Below, piece by piece: positions 23,201-30,387 of a stretch of 64,000 nucleotides of DNA. How positions within the stretch are numbered: the first letter of the stretch is position 1; every line of letters begins with the position of its first letter. The stretch spans positions 620,001-684,000 of the forward strand of contig JAFCMP010000547.1 in assembly GCA_017506865.1 (NCBI GenBank). Direction: 5' to 3'. This stretch comes from Tribonema minus (taxonomy: Eukaryota > Sar > Xanthophyceae > Tribonematales > Tribonemataceae). The notes under the pieces are model-generated. The model was not told the DNA's origin and made no database searches. It worked only from the letters and a program-made list of their open reading frames with translations. The translations under genes and the position numbers were made by a program.

Positions 23201-23973
23201 CGCTGCAGCAGAAGGTGGCCGGCAAGTGGGAGCCTGCGGGCGGGGCGCGCCTTTTTGTCAAGGTCAGTGGTCGATGCGCCACGCTGCGCGCGCTTCCGCG
23301 GCATGTGTGCGTCCAGGTGTTGCCGCTGCGACGCATCTCGGTACCTGTACGACATGTACGACAGGGTATTGAGATGCGATGCACCGACAGCATGTACGAC
23401 AGCATACCAAGATGCGGTGCATTGACAACACCCGAGCGCACATGCGCATCGACGTGCATGCTTCCGTGGCAGGTGTGCGCCCAGGTGTGCGATGGGACGC
23501 ATCTCGTACTTGCGCAGCGTGCGCCCAGGTGTTGTCGATGCGTAGAGGTACCAAGATGCATTGTATCGGCACCATCTGAGTGCACAGCACATACATACGA
23601 CACTAGTGCTGCCGATGCAACGCGTCTTGTACATGCGTGCGTATGCAGAGATGTATGCAGTATTTTTTCGCGATCAAGCAACAACAACCAGAATATACAA
23701 AAACCAAACCCGGCAGCGAATGAGTCACAGCACAACCTGTCTGAGGTGGCGCATCAGCCTTCACCAATGGACCACCATCTCTCTGCGCTGAGTGCTGCGC
23801 TGCCATGCTTACCCCCCCCCCCCGTGCGCTCGTCGCAGGCCAAGTTCATGTACTCGAAGATCGTGCCGCTGCGCAACAAGATCTACGCGCTGCAGGACCG
23901 CAAGCGCACCATAGAGCGCGAGATCACCATGGTTGAGATGGGCGGCGAGGACGGCGGCGCCGCTGCCACATGA
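2265..23973 (+). CDS. Anoctamin/TMEM16-family membrane protein with C-terminal C2-like domain (5' partial)
   Basis: Anoctamins are dimeric membrane proteins acting as Ca2+-activated channels or lipid scramblases. I join 19 exons: 2265-2349, 3016-3140, 4161-4266, 5410-5552, 7717-7804, 8758-8934, 9800-9916, 10245-10385, 11063-11137, 12627-12782, 14326-14391, 15234-15392, 16785-16909, 17205-17339, 18611-18752, 19623-19784, 21868-21966, 23179-23262, 23839-23973 (TGA). All phases match, giving 772 residues; upstream exons are not visible. Family landmarks in order: QPLDDVRCYFGEKLAMYFAW before TM1, RPQFEGD...YFPEGKRR between TM2 and TM3, NDYENYRTETAYEHNLIFK before TM4, YGYVTMFVSALPL in TM6, IRVDSYKLVSLMRRP, and AEHVMLGVK...DDVPGW at TM8/9. 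This resembles the ANO10-like branch. Exons 15-18 read as a C2-like beta-sandwich (LNVKLIRLEGLE ... RLFVKV) without obvious Asp-rich Ca2+ loops. The last exon is a short charged helix, probably coiled coil. All introns are GT-AG. Scrambling versus conductance cannot be told from sequence. Confidence 0.93.
2475..2520 (+). repeat. Ghost donor edge of exon 2265-2349
   Basis: GCGCTCATG|GTGAGCACG with following intron sequence repeats the exon end and donor at 2349/2350, 142 bp downstream. The donor GT is intact. Confidence 0.7.
2665..2937 (+). repeat. Three ghost acceptor edges of exon 3016-3140, exact 117-bp period
   Basis: Copies of the exon start (encoding VTMDAMDEG) begin at 2665, 2782 and 2899, each exactly 117 bp apart and 117 bp before the real exon at 3016. 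Each carries its own pyrimidine-rich tract (CCTGCCCTC...) and AG. The copies decay after about 38 bases of exon, where they return to intron sequence. The third copy has lost the GT that follows the AG. Confidence 0.93.
3211..3260 (+). repeat. Ghost donor edge of exon 3016-3140
   Basis: The last ~38 exon bases (FGEKLAMYFAWLG codons) plus donor GTGAGTC recur with junction at 3248/3249, 108 bp after the real junction, almost identical in sequence. Confidence 0.92.
4267..4790. other. Intron interior without recognised element
   Basis: The first half of the intron between exons 4161-4266 and 5410-5552 shows no exon copy, inverted repeat or known element that I can support. Confidence 0.4.
4805..5300 (+). 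repeat. Two ghost acceptor edges of exon 5410-5552
   Basis: Copies begin at 4805 and 5194 after TCAG/TTAG acceptors and reproduce the IGVAAMIVVWGAVYQEFWERE coding sequence over about 80-90 bases. The older copy (4805) carries an in-frame stop (GTGTAGCAAGC). After the shared part both go into a related stretch ending in CACACNTTSGTA-type sequence, showing that intron and exon were duplicated together. Confidence 0.93.
5610..6535 (+). repeat. Seven ghost donor edges of exon 5410-5552
   Basis: The exon end FEESEKDRPQFEGD plus GACAG|GTCAGTGCTC recurs with junctions at about 5663, 5791, 5982, 6093, 6215 and 6326, and as a degenerate copy at 6507-6530. With the true junction at 5552 this makes eight copies in about 1 kb. 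Most keep a usable GT donor. Intronic flank (CAGCCA...CTCTCAGTGGTCA) is co-repeated, and telomere-like CTAACCCTAA stretches occur at about 5920 and 6455. Confidence 0.93.
7380..7630 (+). repeat. Ghost acceptor edge of exon 7717-7804 and 137-bp tandem intron unit
   Basis: At 7385-7435 a copy of the exon start follows a GCAG acceptor (GGAGTACTCCGGGCGGC...GCTGTCACCAAC). Downstream, the intron segment starting near 7467 (GATGGACTCGAGAAGCAGTC) is repeated about 137 bp later near 7600, each copy ending with a CGCCCTGGCTC-type tract like the one before the real exon. Confidence 0.75.
7805..7960 (+). repeat. Telomere-like tract with ghost donor edge
   Basis: Immediately after the donor at 7804/7805 the intron runs into TAACCCTAACCCTAACC. 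Then the exon edge CTGCGGCAG|GTGGGTGCCAC recurs near 7870, followed by a second telomere-like CTAACCCTAA stretch to about 7955. Confidence 0.8.
8555..8600 (+). repeat. Ghost acceptor edge of exon 8758-8934
   Basis: CCCCTCACAG followed by GCACTGGGGCTTGCGGTGGT copies the polyC acceptor and first ~20 bases of the real exon about 185 bp upstream. The real exon is preceded by one of the longest C-runs in the window (8711-8735). Confidence 0.85.
9030..9095 (+). repeat. Ghost donor edge of exon 8758-8934
   Basis: The exon end encoding QVLSYFYGS plus GTGAGTMAC recurs at 9033-9075, about 130 bp downstream of the real donor. A C-run and degenerate CCCTAA repeats follow (9225-9290). Confidence 0.85.
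10440..10690 (+). repeat. Three ghost donor edges of exon 10245-10385
   Basis: Junction copies at about 10529, 10612 and 10681. The first keeps ~75 bases of exon (VSI.VVRFAMAGVELVRP) and the donor ACG|GTGAGAGGCGG. The others are shorter and more diverged. Confidence 0.9.
11402..12072. mobile_element. MITE-like element inside anoctamin intron, same family as 673-1187
   Basis: Ends CCGTAAATCACGGGGTATAA and its reverse complement, flanked by TA (11400-11401 and 12073-12074). The 671-bp element sits in the intron between exons 11063-11137 and 12627-12782, orientation neutral. Its interior contains several 'GTATAAGAAACCCGTAT'-type sub-repeats and a (GCT)n run at about 11770-11803. No transposase frame is visible. 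Confidence 0.8.
12430..12560 (+). repeat. Two ghost acceptor edges of exon 12627-12782
   Basis: Copies starting at 12443 and 12536 reproduce GCTGCGGCAG|GAGGAGGAGCC, spaced 93 and 91 bp up to the real exon at 12627. Sequence after the exon-like part (CTCTCCG...) is shared between copies. Confidence 0.9.
12845..13050 (+). repeat. Two ghost donor edges of exon 12627-12782
   Basis: Junction copies at 12920/12921 (with ~75 exon bases: YVTMFVSALPLIVPLAVLEVLLQ) and 13039/13040. Both have the better donor GTGCGT, whereas the real junction at 12782 has GTCCGT. A further degenerate trace may lie at 13812-13850. Confidence 0.9.
13051..14325. other. Intron interior: TTAGGG-type tracts and a C-run
   Basis: Degenerate TTAGGG/GGGTTAGGG-like sequence lies at about 13480-13570, an AT-rich stretch at about 13718-13800, and a C-run at 14269-14290 just before the acceptor of exon 14326-14391. 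No further exon is seen. Confidence 0.5.
14938..15178 (+). repeat. Two ghost acceptor edges of exon 15234-15392
   Basis: A long copy begins at 15093 and follows the exon for about 80 bases (VGMWSTLMHAMSF... NAAIICFS), preceded by the same GCTGCG...GTGCAG context. A short older copy is near 14946 (GGCATGTGGAGCACG). Spacings are about 147 and 141 bp. A TTAGGG-like tract lies at 14730-14770. Confidence 0.92.
15540..15860 (+). repeat. Ghost donor edge and duplicated intron flank of exon 15234-15392
   Basis: GTGATGCTGGGCGTCAAG|GTGAGTCGCTGCGG at about 15718-15747 repeats the true exon end. The following ~130 bases of intron (GCAGCGCTGC...CTGCTGAAATTGAGGT) match those after the real donor, and a partial copy of the same flank lies at about 15560-15640. 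Confidence 0.9.
16450..16780 (+). repeat. Ghost acceptor edges of exon 16785-16909 with ATTC microsatellite
   Basis: A copy of the exon start at 16671 (VCIDLSIDDVPGW) has an intact CTCGCAG acceptor. An older copy near 16453 has lost its AG (CTCGCTG). The duplicated unit includes an (ATTC)n tract, present at 16601-16640 and again at 16725-16770. Confidence 0.9.
17370..17530 (+). repeat. TTAGGG-type telomere-like tract with ghost donor
   Basis: Degenerate TTAGGG repeats begin about 27 bases after the donor of exon 17205-17339 and extend about 140 bp. They are followed by GATGTCACCAG|GTCAGTGCA (junction 17524/17525), a copy of that exon's end. Confidence 0.88.
17880..18215 (+). repeat. Further ghost donor edges of exon 17205-17339 and telomere-like tracts
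   Basis: Copies of the exon end occur at 17886-17926 (long, encoding QLSRLAAERRDITR) and at about 18030-18044 (GACGTCACCAA|GTCAGTGCA). Each is followed by GGGCCACAGTGCTGGCT and then TTAGGG-like repeats, so telomere-like sequence is part of the repeated unit. Both orientations of the hexamer occur near 18105-18150. Confidence 0.88.
18825..19255 (+). repeat. Three ghost donor edges of exon 18611-18752
   Basis: Copies of the exon end (KHGLPLGCLNVKLIRLEGLE) with junctions near 18909, 19059 and 19250, spaced about 150-190 bp. Each contains a shared ~17-base interruption (AAGCATTGGCAAA-like) absent from the real exon, so the later copies derive from one another. The last has lost the GT spacing. 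Confidence 0.9.
19785..21867. other. 2.1-kb intron between anoctamin exons, little recognised content
   Basis: This is the longest intron of the anoctamin gene. It has short telomere-like traces at about 21095-21125 and an 18-base local duplication near 20330-20356 (ACAGTTCTTTCAT). No exon, ghost edge or known element is supported. Confidence 0.45.
21975..22300 (+). repeat. Ghost donor edge of exon 21868-21966 and CTAACCC tracts
   Basis: The last ~40 exon bases (encoding CRIALRELADQ) plus GTCAGTSCTCAGC recur with junction at 22228/22229. CTAACCCTA units occur at about 21985-22060, 22110 and 22245-22280 as part of the repeated flank. Confidence 0.88.
22940..23070 (+). repeat. Probable ghost acceptor edges of exon 23179-23262
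   Basis: Two short matches to the exon start (CATGACTACCCTCTCACG) occur at about 22950-22970 and 23045-23065. They are shorter and more diverged than other ghosts. Confidence 0.5.
23290..23620. repeat. Array of imperfect hairpins in last anoctamin intron
   Basis: The motif GCGCCCAGGTGTTGCCGATG / GCATCTCGGTACC and its reverse complement alternate several times, forming at least two overlapping stem-loops. The same family forms a compact hairpin at 44505-44640 and a single arm at 45157-45215. It looks like a small mobile or hairpin repeat rather than coding sequence. Confidence 0.7.
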
Positions 23974-26508
23974 TCACATGACCACATGACAATGCGTGAT
24001 CAGGTGACGACGCGACGCCGATGCTCTCTGTCGAACGCGTCAAATGCGGACGGCGCTGCCACTGCACCATGGCAGAAACCGCCCCTCCATTGTATTTGTT
24101 GCGGAGCCCTGAAACCGCCTGTGGTCACAGTGTCGCCGTGCAGCCAATCACAATGGGCACATTGACCGTTAGGCATCCATGCCAATACCGTGAGCACTGG
24201 CCCAGGCCGGTTACCTCAAGTTCTGGCCCGAACACCATCCCAGCGAGCTGCGATGGAGCAGAGGTGACTCATGCGGTCGTGCGCCGAGCGGTTGCACGAC
24301 AAAAGCTCGAGGGGGGTTGCGGTCAGGGCTGAGCTCTGCCACCGAGGCGCGTGTGCAGCGCTCGTTGTCCACAGCTTGCGGCGGCGGCGTGACGAGCACT
24401 TGTGTCCCTGTAGCATCAGCGCTTCATCTACACCCTTCTACTACCTAAGAGTTGGGCAGCCGACATAGAGGGCCTAGCGCAGCAGCAGGCACCGCTCCTC
24501 GCCTTTGTGAGGCAGCTGCGCTGGCGGCTAGGCGAGGGTGGGCGTGTTTGTGGCACCAGCAGCGGCGATTTCCACGCTGCCTCGATCATGGCAGAATCTG
24601 CTGTGCTGCTCACGCTGCAACATCCTTATAGCACATGCAACTCGGTGCGCGCTGCATGTCTGTGCAGCACGGTGACAGTGCTCAGAACTGCTGCCCTTGA
24701 GTGCGTTGGTTTGCGCAGTCGTGAACTTGAGCATCTGACGAGTCGCCTAGGCGTGGAGTGGTGTGCCTTGAGCGCTGCCGCCTCCTCGGCAGTGCGCACG
24801 AAGCTTGATGTTGTTTACTTAGGTCCGAAGGCTGGCACTGCGGCACAGTGGGCGCTGCTACACAGCGCAAGTGGCCGCAGGTAGCTTGCGAGTGTGCGTC
24901 GTGACATTGCTGGAATAATACACTGTGAAATGGATGGGTGCAAAAACAGATTTCCACGTCCATGGAAGATTTGACGTGCCTCGCTCAGCACACTAGCACA
25001 TGCATTAACTTTATCAAAAAGGTCAATCGTCAGCAGTGTGCATGGTCTAGCAATTGTGGGGTGTTTGGGTACAACGTGGGATATTAGTGATGAACTAGCG
25101 CCATCAATGTAGACGTTGTTTGCTTTGCTTGATGTCAGGTTACTGACAAGCTCAAACGGTGTGTCATTCGGTTGGTAGTCATCAACGTGTGCGTGTTTGC
25201 ATTCCGAGCAGTGCTGCGGCAATGGCAGTAGCATGATAGTCTGGTGGCATGTGTGCTACCCTTTTCGGCTGCCATGAGCTGCAATTGGTGGACGTCAGCA
25301 TCGGCAGAACAACCAGGACATTGCTGCTTCAAGCCCCCATCACCTTGGCCCGCACGATGAAACCCTGCACCCACAGCCCTTCCAAAAAGTCATTGGTCAC
25401 ATCAGGTCAGTTGCATGGCATGTCAGCGTAGTCCCCCCCGCAAGCACTGGACGCAGTCCAAGCCCCTGACTTTTGAAACAAAGTCGGCTCGGGCACCCTG
25501 TGACGAAGGACGCCGCTTGCAAGCGGCGCGCATGTCGTTAAACTGTGGCCCTGACTGTGCACGCACCTTGTATTGTCCTGCCGCTGTCAGCTGCCACCCC
25601 AGCCGCCATGCGCTCTTGCCGCATGTACATAGGTACCTGCCTCGTCGTCGCAGCAGATACGCCAGCGGGCGCTACACGTTCGCTTCGAGCGCTGCTCTTG
25701 GCAGCGGCGGCGGCGGCCGAAGCCCATGAGCGAAAAAATGAAATCGGCGAAGACCCCGCCGTCGCTGACATGTAGACTGGCAACTGTCTTGCAAAGTTTC
25801 TGTGCGCGCACGGGGGAGGAAAAATCACATGCGCGCATGCTTAGCGAGGGACAAAGCATAGGCGGCCGGCGCCTGCGCCAACGAGGCTTTGCTCCCTAAT
25901 ATCAATGACACTGCAGACATTCTGGGTCGCGTGCTGGGGGGGAAGGGGGGGGGGGGAAGGGCAGTGCTTGTGGCAGCTCACGTAAGTGGTAGGTAAGAGA
26001 GACTAGAGCAAGGGTAGTGCGGGGATGCCTCAGGACTGTGTTGTCTGTCCCATAAGGCCATGTATCTAATGAAGCAGCACCGCCGCGGCCGCAACAGCAG
26101 CTGCTGCAGCCCGGCGGTGTCAACACCCCTCCCTGCGGTTTTCGGGCCCGGGGAGCCGGTGAGCCGTCAGCATCGGTCGCTGCCGTGGTTGCAGCGCTGC
26201 TAGCGCCGGCAGCACGTTGTCGATTCACACTTTTGAACTTTTAATAAAAAAAATAATTAATATCAGCCAGCATTTTCTTTGCGTCAGAAATTTATCTGGA
26301 AGTTCGACTGGAAGTTCAACAACTCGTTTGTTCACCGATGCGGATGCGGACAAAGCTACATGCATGCGGCCACATGGTGTCTGAGACCGGGCCGTGCAGC
26401 ATTTCATATGCTGCTGCTGCCGTAACTCACTCTCAATACATCGACGCACAACAAACTAGTAAAGCAACACACAAGATCTGACCAAAGACCAAAGACCAAA
26501 GACCAAAC
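23974..26508. other. Intergenic between anoctamin and globin
   Basis: The sequence has only short open frames without recognisable domains. The longest on + is 125 codons at 24507-24884, with no resemblance I can name. A G-run lies at about 25935-25955. No convincing TATA box or polyadenylation signal could be assigned. Confidence 0.5.
26462..26508 (+). promoter_or_regulatory. Globin 5' leader with ACCAAAG tandem
   Basis: Directly before the globin ATG the heptamer ACCAAAG is repeated three times, followed by ACCAAAC and then ATG. The context AAACATGG is a good eukaryotic start. Function of the heptamer is unknown. Confidence 0.5.
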
Positions 26509-27868
26509 ATGGCTTCTGCTGCCTATGCGACCATGAAGCCTGCCTACGCAAATGCCAATCCCAACGTCACGCCGGAGCAGGTGAAGCTCCTGAGGGCGAG
26601 CTTTGCGCTGGTATCGTCTGGCAACACCGTGGGCTGCAAGTCTCAGTCAGAGCAGACAGCGCCGACGGTTCACCTGGCGCTTGTTTTCTACAACAGGTGC
26701 GAGGCTCTATTGCAGTCCCATCGTGAGCATTGCATGGCAGCTTGTCTCGCCTCGCTCACAGCGCGCTGTATAGGGACTACCAGTGTTATCGAGGCTTGCG
26801 AGCGATTGCCTGGTCTGGCCGCATTTGCTGTGCACACAAGTCGGAATGCTTGCATTGTTTACTTTTGTACACACATCCCATTGTGTATGCATCGTGTGCG
26901 GTTGCTCCGCTACAGTAGTGAACATACTGGTTCTGTGTCACCATATTTGATGGATCCGTTGCAGCCTTACTCAGTTTGTTTGATGAAGGTTGCCAGCACG
27001 GGCATGCGGGCGCGTTGAACGCTTGCGACTCACAATGTGCTGCTGCATGCATGCTTCACTCGCAAACATCAGCAGTATCCTTAACAAAGAGCTTAAGACG
27101 AGCAGCTCTCAACTCGTCAAATGCACTTGATGAGTCCCATCTGCAAACATCACGAACATCCAGCAACTTCAACTGTACCCCGCAGGCTCTTTGAGATCGC
27201 CCCGGAGACGAAGCCGCGCTTCAAAAAGCCCCTCACCAAACAGGGCGGCATGCTCATCAAGACCCTGGCGCTGTCTATCGCGACACTAGCAGACCTCCCA
27301 TCCCTCGTGCCGCGGCTGCAGTCGCTCGCGGCGCGCCACATCCGCTACGGCTCCACCATCGCTCAGTACGGCGCCGTAGGCGAGGCGCTTGTGTGGGCCC
27401 TCCAGACAGTGGCTGGTAAGTCGCAGTGGAGGTCTACAATATCTCAGTCAACATGACTCAAACTTTCATGTACCGTCTTATCTGTGTATTGATCAGGCAT
27501 ATCGCACTACGTGCCCTGTAGCCATGCACGTGGGATCGAATGCCGCAGCCACTGCAAACGTGTCTCCGATGCTGCTGTGTGTCACGCCGGTTGTGTCGCC
27601 TCGTCAACCGCCGCTGCCGCTCCCTGTCCGCCAACAACACCCGTGCCTGTGCTGGCATCAGAGTGCGCGCCCTTGCTCATCTCTGCTCTCTGTGAACGCC
27701 CCCCCCCGCGCGTGCCACACAGGCGACGCCTTCACGCCAGCCATGGCCGGCGCCTGGGTAGAGGTCTACTCGCTCATATTGAGCTTCATGATACCCGCGC
27801 AAGTGGAGGCGGAGGCCAAGCGCAGGGCGACGCAGGCGGCCGGCGCGCCCCTGGAAGTTTCCGGCTGA
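26509..27868 (+). CDS. Single-domain globin (3 exons, 187 aa)
   Basis: Haem protein of the globin fold, likely binding O2 or NO. Exons are 26509-26696, 27186-27415 and 27723-27868 (TGA); phases join exactly. The joined protein has the A-helix start NVTPEQVKLL, the B/C region FYNRLFEIAPETKPRFK (Phe75 in the CD1 position), the E helix TKQGGMLIKTL with Gln82 at the E7 distal position, the F helix LAARH with proximal His114, and the G/H end GDAFTPAMAGAWVEVYSL. Gln at E7 and the 'YG...GEAL' pattern match bacterial and algal single-domain globins and neuroglobin-like proteins. About ten extra residues lie between the A and B helices (residues ~37-54) compared with usual globins. This could be a real insertion or a small unrecognised intron. 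The N-terminal 20 residues precede the fold and show no clear targeting signal. Confidence 0.93.
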
Positions 27869-28539
27869 TAACGGCGCGCCATGGAGAAGTCGCTGGAGAA
27901 CTCCTGGGAGAATCCGGCGGTCGGTATTCTGCTAGATGCGGCGCGCGTCTGTGCGGCGGCAGCGGCGGCGGCGACAGCGTGCCGAGGTTTTGTGTCTGCA
28001 GCCGTGTAAGTTTCTGAGACGAGCAGCATTCCGTCGTGCTGCCCCAACGGAGTACGGTCCGTGTGTCCGTGATACAGCATTTCGGAGTTTGTCATACTTC
28101 ACAGAGTTGTTGCGTAGGGGTTTGAAGACGGGACGAAGGAAGGCGCGCATCCAAGGCGGGGGCGCCTTAGTGGGCACGCCTGCTAGTATGCACGCGTGCT
28201 TGCATGGCGGCATACGTGCCTGCCTGTTTCTGCAGTTTGCAGCTGCGCCGCTCCGCACCGTAAGGGGCCTCGCTGTTTGGCGATGATGGTAGCTTTCGGT
28301 CATTCGCGCACACACGCTTTCCTGACCGCAAAAGCACGCATTTGGACATGTTCATCCATTCCCAGGCCGCCTCACGTAAATGTACATACTTCAAAGTAAT
28401 TGTTCTGTTTTCTTAGTGCGAATGATTTTGCCGCTGTTGAGCACCACCTGACGTGCTTGTCACAGGCTGCTGCTGAGCACTGGGGGATATTGTTGAGAAC
28501 GCTACACGACCTTGAGGACTGGCTGGTGTATGCATTCTG
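27869..28539. other. 3' flank of globin
   Basis: No exon or repeat recognised. It presumably contains the globin 3' UTR; no clear AATAAA signal seen. Confidence 0.4.
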
Positions 28540-28640
28540 ATTGGTTGTGCCTTGCTACTGCGCGACGGTCTCTTTTGCCGCGCCTTGTCGGTGGCTGCCC
28601 TGCTTTATAGAGGGCTCGCCCACTGGCGCGAATAGAGCGC
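28540..28640 (+). promoter_or_regulatory. Promoter-like module, copy of the one before the Zn2Cys6 gene
   Basis: Contains a CCAAT box on the minus strand (GATTGGTT), the block CGGTGGCTGCCC, a TATA-like CTTTATAG at 28603-28610 and GGCTCGCCCA. The same blocks in the same order occur at 30115-30241 upstream of the Zn2Cys6 gene. No coding gene is recognised directly downstream of this copy. Confidence 0.5.
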
Positions 28641-30104
28641 ACTAGGGCGCACGAGCGCTGGTTACAAAGCTGCATTTCATGGCATTCAAAAATTACCGCT
28701 GCACGTTAGACACCACATGGACCATGGTGTCAAAATACATGTACTGATGAACGCTAGATAACGCAACTCGTTGTCAGTTTACATTTGAAATCAGACATTA
28801 TATGTAATGCAAACGTTAGTCGTCGCTTGCAGACAGAGTGCAGGTGTCTCTTGCCACAATCTATACAATTGCGGCTTTCTTCAGAAGACCGCCAATAAAG
28901 TTGTTCGGGTTGAGCGTGGGCATCACAGTGGTGAGTTGTCGCTGCGCTCTGTTTGATGTTAACCGCCAGTACCGACATGGCGCGCGCCATTCTTTCATCT
29001 GTAGAGATACTCATTACCATCCAGCTTGTGGTTGCGCTGTTGCCGCCGACTAGTCACCCGCATGCTGCATACCTCACCTTAGCTCAGGCATTGAAACGTT
29101 CAGCATGTTACCAGAGGCTGTGATAGCGGCATTCCAGGGCTGCAATGCAAACTCAGCGACAAATCCATCTAGCGTGCACTATGGCCCAACAAGCTTGCTG
29201 TTGCCACAGGTGCACAGGGCTGCTGTACTCAAGCTATGTCACACCTCTGCACTGCTGGCACAGCCTGCTCGAGAGGTGTGCCAAGTTAGACATGCATGCC
29301 TTGGCAAGTCCACTGCCACAAGTGCACACATAACAAACGGTGTGGATCCACTTCTTTGTACGTATGGACTTGTATTTATAAAGGCCCTTGCAAGGGAGGC
29401 CGGGTTGCCTATGCAATCGAAAAGCTTGCGTCAACGCATTACAATTTTTGCGTGTCTTGACAGTGTGTATCGAGTGAAGGGTCGAATGTGTTGCGGGTGT
29501 TGACGTATGGTTAAAGGCTGCTGACTCACCCTGCCTGGGGTTCGCTTCAATTGGTCTCTCAGGCGACGGTGCGCTGATTTGTGACGTGGAGAGGGGTCAT
29601 GGGGGTTCTCATATCCCCCGGCGGCGCAGCCTGTGCTTAAAATCCCTGCTGTGAGGTAGTTCCTTCTGTGCACTCCTTCCTTACGTGCAACACCGCTCAG
29701 CAGTTTGATGCTGGGGGCAGTGCTCTGGCAATGCAGTGTCAAACCGCTTGACAAGTCATCAACACCAAGCGCACTCGCGTGTATGTGTGCCAGTTTTTGT
29801 GACCAAGATGACCAAGATCTGTATCGAGCACACACAACTTCAAGTTTGAAATGCTTTCCCTCAGGAACGGTGGGTGCATGCAAGCGGCGCGGCTTTCCGC
29901 CGCTGATGTCGTCCTAGGCTTTTGTTTTCACTGTGGTTACCAGTCAAAATACAACATTGTCATGTACACATATGTATGTATGCGAGTGCTGCTGATGTTT
30001 GATGTGTGCTGATGGTGGGCGCCCTCAAGTGTGCTGAGCATCAGTCGCGCATCTGTGGTATCTGTCATGAGCACACAGTATGGAGCAGACCCATTTTTTT
30101 GTGG
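28641..30104. other. Intergenic, no gene recognised
   Basis: Several open frames of up to 150 codons exist, but none shows a domain, conserved motif or supporting splice structure. Confidence 0.4.
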
Positions 30105-30245
30105 GGAGTCCGATTGGGTTGCGCCTGCCGGTGTACGGATTTTGATTGGCTACGCCCCCCTAGCGCTCTTTCTCGCCGTGGCTTTGCCGGTGGCTGCCCC
30201 CGCTAGTTCTCAAAGGAGGCTCGCCCATCAAGGGGCGAGCCATCA
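30105..30245 (+). promoter_or_regulatory. Putative promoter of Zn2Cys6 gene with 9-bp palindrome
   Basis: About 145-280 bp before the ATG at 30388 lie two CCAAT-type boxes (GATTGG at ~30113 and ~30157), the block CCGGTGGCTGCCC, and a perfect inverted repeat GGCTCGCCC-ATCAAG-GGGCGAGCC at 30218-30241. The order of blocks is shared with 28540-28640. Zn2Cys6 dimers commonly bind inverted short repeats, so the palindrome is a candidate site; that is inference. Confidence 0.5.
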
Positions 30246-30387
30246 TCAGGCGAGGGCTGCCACACACCTCTACCACCTTGATAAGAACTGTTGCTAGGGT
30301 TTGCTCTAAACCTACTTACAGTTCCCCCCTGCCCTCTCCCGCAAAAAGAGAAGACGTGCTTCACAGCGGTGTACAGAGACAGTGGAG

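Noticed and set aside
24507..24884. 125-codon frame between anoctamin and globin
   Set aside because: No recognisable motif, no splice or promoter context.
29431..29883. 150-codon minus-strand frame
   Set aside because: No domain seen and nothing else on this strand supports a gene.
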